From Rhizobiales bacterium 64-17 (GTDB lineage Bacteria > Pseudomonadota > Alphaproteobacteria > Rhizobiales > Xanthobacteraceae), in the NCBI GenBank assembly GCA_001899285.1, contig MKWA01000010.1, positions 1-64,000 on the forward strand: 64,000 nt of DNA, given 5' to 3'. Shown here piece by piece: positions 62,134-64,000 of the stretch. Every line of letters begins with the position of its first letter. Position 1 is the first letter of the stretch. The position numbers and the translations under genes were made by a program. Under the pieces are notes generated by a model. The model was not told where the DNA came from. It made no database searches and worked only from the letters and a program-made list of their open reading frames with translations.

Positions 62134-63290
62134 TGGACGGCCGCGCTGCGCGCATCCGCGTTCTTGCGGCGCATATAATCCGCGTAGAAGCTCGGCGCAT
62201 AATCCTTCAGACGCTTGTCGTCGACGCGACCGGTCCGGGTCAGGAAGTCGTGGGTGAAGTCCCACACATCGCCGCCAGACATGGCCTGGCGCACATTTTC
62301 ATACCAGTTGAAGCTGCGCTCGGTCGCGACGCCGAACAGGTCGCGGATCGGCTTGCGAATTTCCACATAGCGCGGCAGCACTTTCGCCAAATCGTCACCG
62401 TGCTCGGCGAACGCATCGAACAGAGCCAAAGCATCCTCCATGGCCAGCCGTGTTCCCGAGCCGATGGAAAAATGCGCCGAGCGCAACGCGTCCCCGATCA
62501 GGACGTGGTTGCCGGAGAACCAGCGGTCATTGACGACAACCTTGAATGTTCGCCAGATCGACTTGTTCTCAACCAGGGGCTCGCCCTGGAGATGATCGGC
62601 GAAAATTGCCTCGATCGCGAGTTTGCGCTCGGGGTCTGACAGTTTATCGAAGCCGCTTTGCGTCCACGTCTTCGCATCGCATTCCGCGACAAACGTGCTC
62701 ATATCCGATTTGTAGGCATAATAATGCCCGACAAAGACGCCGTCCTTGGTATGCCGGAAGACCAGCGCGTTCGGCTTCATCGCCTTGGCCACACCGTACC
62801 AGGCGAACGGATTCGTCAGCGAATAGCTGTGTGTCCCGAATGCCGCCGGGTCAGTACCACGGACGACGGAATTGGGACCATCGGCGCCGACGATGAGATC
62901 GTACCCCGCAAACGCGCTCAGACCATCGACCCGGCGCTGGTGGTGCAGAACGACCCCAAGATCGAGGCACGCCTTCTGTAAAACCCCGAGCAGCTTCAAC
63001 CGCTCGATCGCCCCGCCATAGCTCGCATATTCGACCAGCACGTCCTCATCATCGAGGCAGATGCGTTGCTTGTTGTTGAAGTGCATGAGCGCGGCGAGCG
63101 CATCGGCAACCTCCGGGTCGGTTGCCTTCATCCGTTCGCGCGCCGGACCGCCGAGGGTCACGCCGAATCCGTAGGTCGCGCCGAACGGATTTTGCTCGAT
63201 CACCTCGATCTGATGAGCTGGCTGATGCCGCTTCATCAATCGCGCGAAATAAAGTCCGGCCGGACCGCCGCCGATGATGGCAATTTTCAC
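62130..63290 (-). CDS. Flavin monooxygenase, salicyloyl-CoA 5-hydroxylase-like
   Basis: FAD hydroxylase of 386 residues. IAIIGGGPAGLYFARLMKR opens the protein, then GADGPNSVVRG, and GDALRSAHFSIGSGTRLAMEDALAL, a stretch typical of salicyloyl-CoA and 2-aminobenzoyl-CoA hydroxylases, followed by the WYENVRQAM and LTRTGRV segments of that group. It lacks the extra reductase domain of bifunctional members. Ligase on one side and thioesterase on the other support a CoA-ester substrate. Confidence 0.87.
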   Translation of the reverse strand: MKIAIIGGGPAGLYFARLMKRHQPAHQIEVIEQNPFGATYGFGVTLGGPARERMKATDPEVADALAALMHFNNKQRICLDDEDVLVEYASYGGAIERLKLLGVLQKACLDLGVVLHHQRRVDGLSAFAGYDLIVGADGPNSVVRGTDPAAFGTHSYSLTNPFAWYGVAKAMKPNALVFRHTKDGVFVGHYYAYKSDMSTFVAECDAKTWTQSGFDKLSDPERKLAIEAIFADHLQGEPLVENKSIWRTFKVVVNDRWFSGNHVLIGDALRSAHFSIGSGTRLAMEDALALFDAFAEHGDDLAKVLPRYVEIRKPIRDLFGVATERSFNWYENVRQAMSGGDVWDFTHDFLTRTGRVDDKRLKDYAPSFYADYMRRKNADARSAAVQ

Positions 63291-64000
63291 GATACGCCTT
63301 CCGTTGCGTGTTGACCACGCGCTTTGGCCCGCTCTAACGCTATCTCGCGCAGACGCGGTTTGGAGATTTTTCCGGCCGACGTGACCGGAAACTCGGAGAT
63401 CAGTTCAACGAACTCCGGCCACTTGAACTTGGCAAGTCCGCGCTCCTCGAGAAACACACCCAGTTCCTTCGGTGACAGGTCGGTCACGCCCGGCGCCGGA
63501 ATAACAAAAGCGCAGGCGCGCTCACCGTAACCTGGATCGGGCACCGGGATGATCGAGATCGACGCCACTTTCGGATGACCGACGGCGATCAATTCGACCT
63601 CGAGACAGTTGATCTTTTCGCCGCCGCGATTGACGACATCCTTCAAGCGGCCCTGAAAGACGATGTGCGGCTCGCCGCCGATCATCTTGATGTTGCAGAG
63701 GTCGCCAGACCGATAGAACCCGTCCGCGGTGAACGCCTCCTTGTTACGCTCCTCAGCGTCGAAATAACCGAGAATGCTGCTCGGCCCGCGAACCGCCAGT
63801 TCGCCGGTCTCGCCGGGCGGACAGTCGGTTTCGGTACCAGGGATGAGGATACGCATCTCATCGAATGGTGACGTTGGCCGCCCGCATGTTGTTTCGATCG
63901 CCTCGCGGCCGTCGCCTTTGCGACAATAGCAGATGATGCCCTCGGTCATGCCGAACAGCGGGAACACCGGCGCGCCGCGCGTCGCGTCTTCGATCCGCTT
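63287..64000 (-). CDS. Acyl/aryl-CoA ligase, C-terminal part (runs off window)
   Basis: C-terminal 237 residues of an AMP-binding ligase; the gene continues past the right edge. Visible motifs are PLFGMTEG, GELAVRGPSSILGYFD, YRSGDLCN hinge region and the final PVTSAGKISKPRLRE with the catalytic Lys. Its stop overlaps the hydroxylase start (ATGA). It would make the CoA ester used by the hydroxylase. Only the C-terminal part is seen, so the substrate is not inferable. Confidence 0.9.
   Translation of the reverse strand, partial: KRIEDATRGAPVFPLFGMTEGIICYCRKGDGREAIETTCGRPTSPFDEMRILIPGTETDCPPGETGELAVRGPSSILGYFDAEERNKEAFTADGFYRSGDLCNIKMIGGEPHIVFQGRLKDVVNRGGEKINCLEVELIAVGHPKVASISIIPVPDPGYGERACAFVIPAPGVTDLSPKELGVFLEERGLAKFKWPEFVELISEFPVTSAGKISKPRLREIALERAKARGQHATEGVS

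Overview
The window is about 64 kb of GC-rich bacterial DNA, almost fully coding. Codon use, the families present and the number of ABC/TRAP/Bug solute-uptake genes fit a metabolically versatile alphaproteobacterium of the Hyphomicrobiales (Bradyrhizobium/Rhodopseudomonas/Xanthobacteraceae type). That placement is inference from gene content only. I see no rRNA, tRNA, CRISPR, insertion sequence, integrase or phage gene. About 64 protein genes can be supported and all but eight lie on the minus strand, mostly with ATGA, GTGA or few-base junctions, so they form long operons.

Layout, left to right. 0.1-12.8 kb: a branched-chain-type (Liv) ABC importer with a LivM-LivG fusion, then a catabolic operon (acyl-CoA ligase, MaoC hydratase, two small cupins, an ACMSD-like amidohydrolase, flavin hydroxylase, SDR, RidA-like protein, Ldh-family dehydrogenase). 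12.8-16.6 kb: a GntR regulator with a histone-like tail and a taurine/nitrate-type ABC importer whose binding protein is divergent, ending in a clear terminator. 16.7-20.3 kb: orphan Bug receptor, MmgE/PrpD protein, and two small genes (TIGR02444, DUF488). 20.3-30.8 kb: Rieske reductase, a second Liv importer with a LivG-LivF fusion and a DUF1116 gene inside it, an unrecognised 203-residue protein, Rieske oxygenase 1 and an amidase. 30.9-42.7 kb: LysR regulator, GMC oxidoreductase, TRAP importer, GST, second taurine-type ABC importer, RidA, LVIVD-repeat protein and a gentisate-dioxygenase-like bicupin. 43-46 kb: GntR regulator and two alpha/beta hydrolases. 46-52.4 kb: binding protein without signal peptide, flavin monooxygenase, Bug receptor, cupin, GntR, DUF2848 and a divergent amidase. 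52.5-64 kb: IclR regulator and a long operon (Bug, GlcG/HbpS, NHL protein, Rieske oxygenase 2, thiolase, ketopantoate-reductase-like protein, PDC-lactonase-like amidohydrolase, alpha/beta hydrolase, thioesterase, aryl-CoA-type flavin hydroxylase, and a CoA ligase cut by the window end).

Together this reads as an accessory catabolic region for aromatic or related acids. Uptake systems supply substrates; amidases and esterases unmask them; Rieske and flavin oxygenases hydroxylate; cupins and amidohydrolases cleave or decarboxylate; CoA ligases, a thiolase and a hydratase bring products to central metabolism. The substrates cannot be read from the sequence. The strongest leads are an ACMSD-like/RidA cluster, an aryl-CoA ligase-hydroxylase-thioesterase module, DUF1116 inside a Liv operon, and several previously unassigned operator-like repeats that link regulators to targets.
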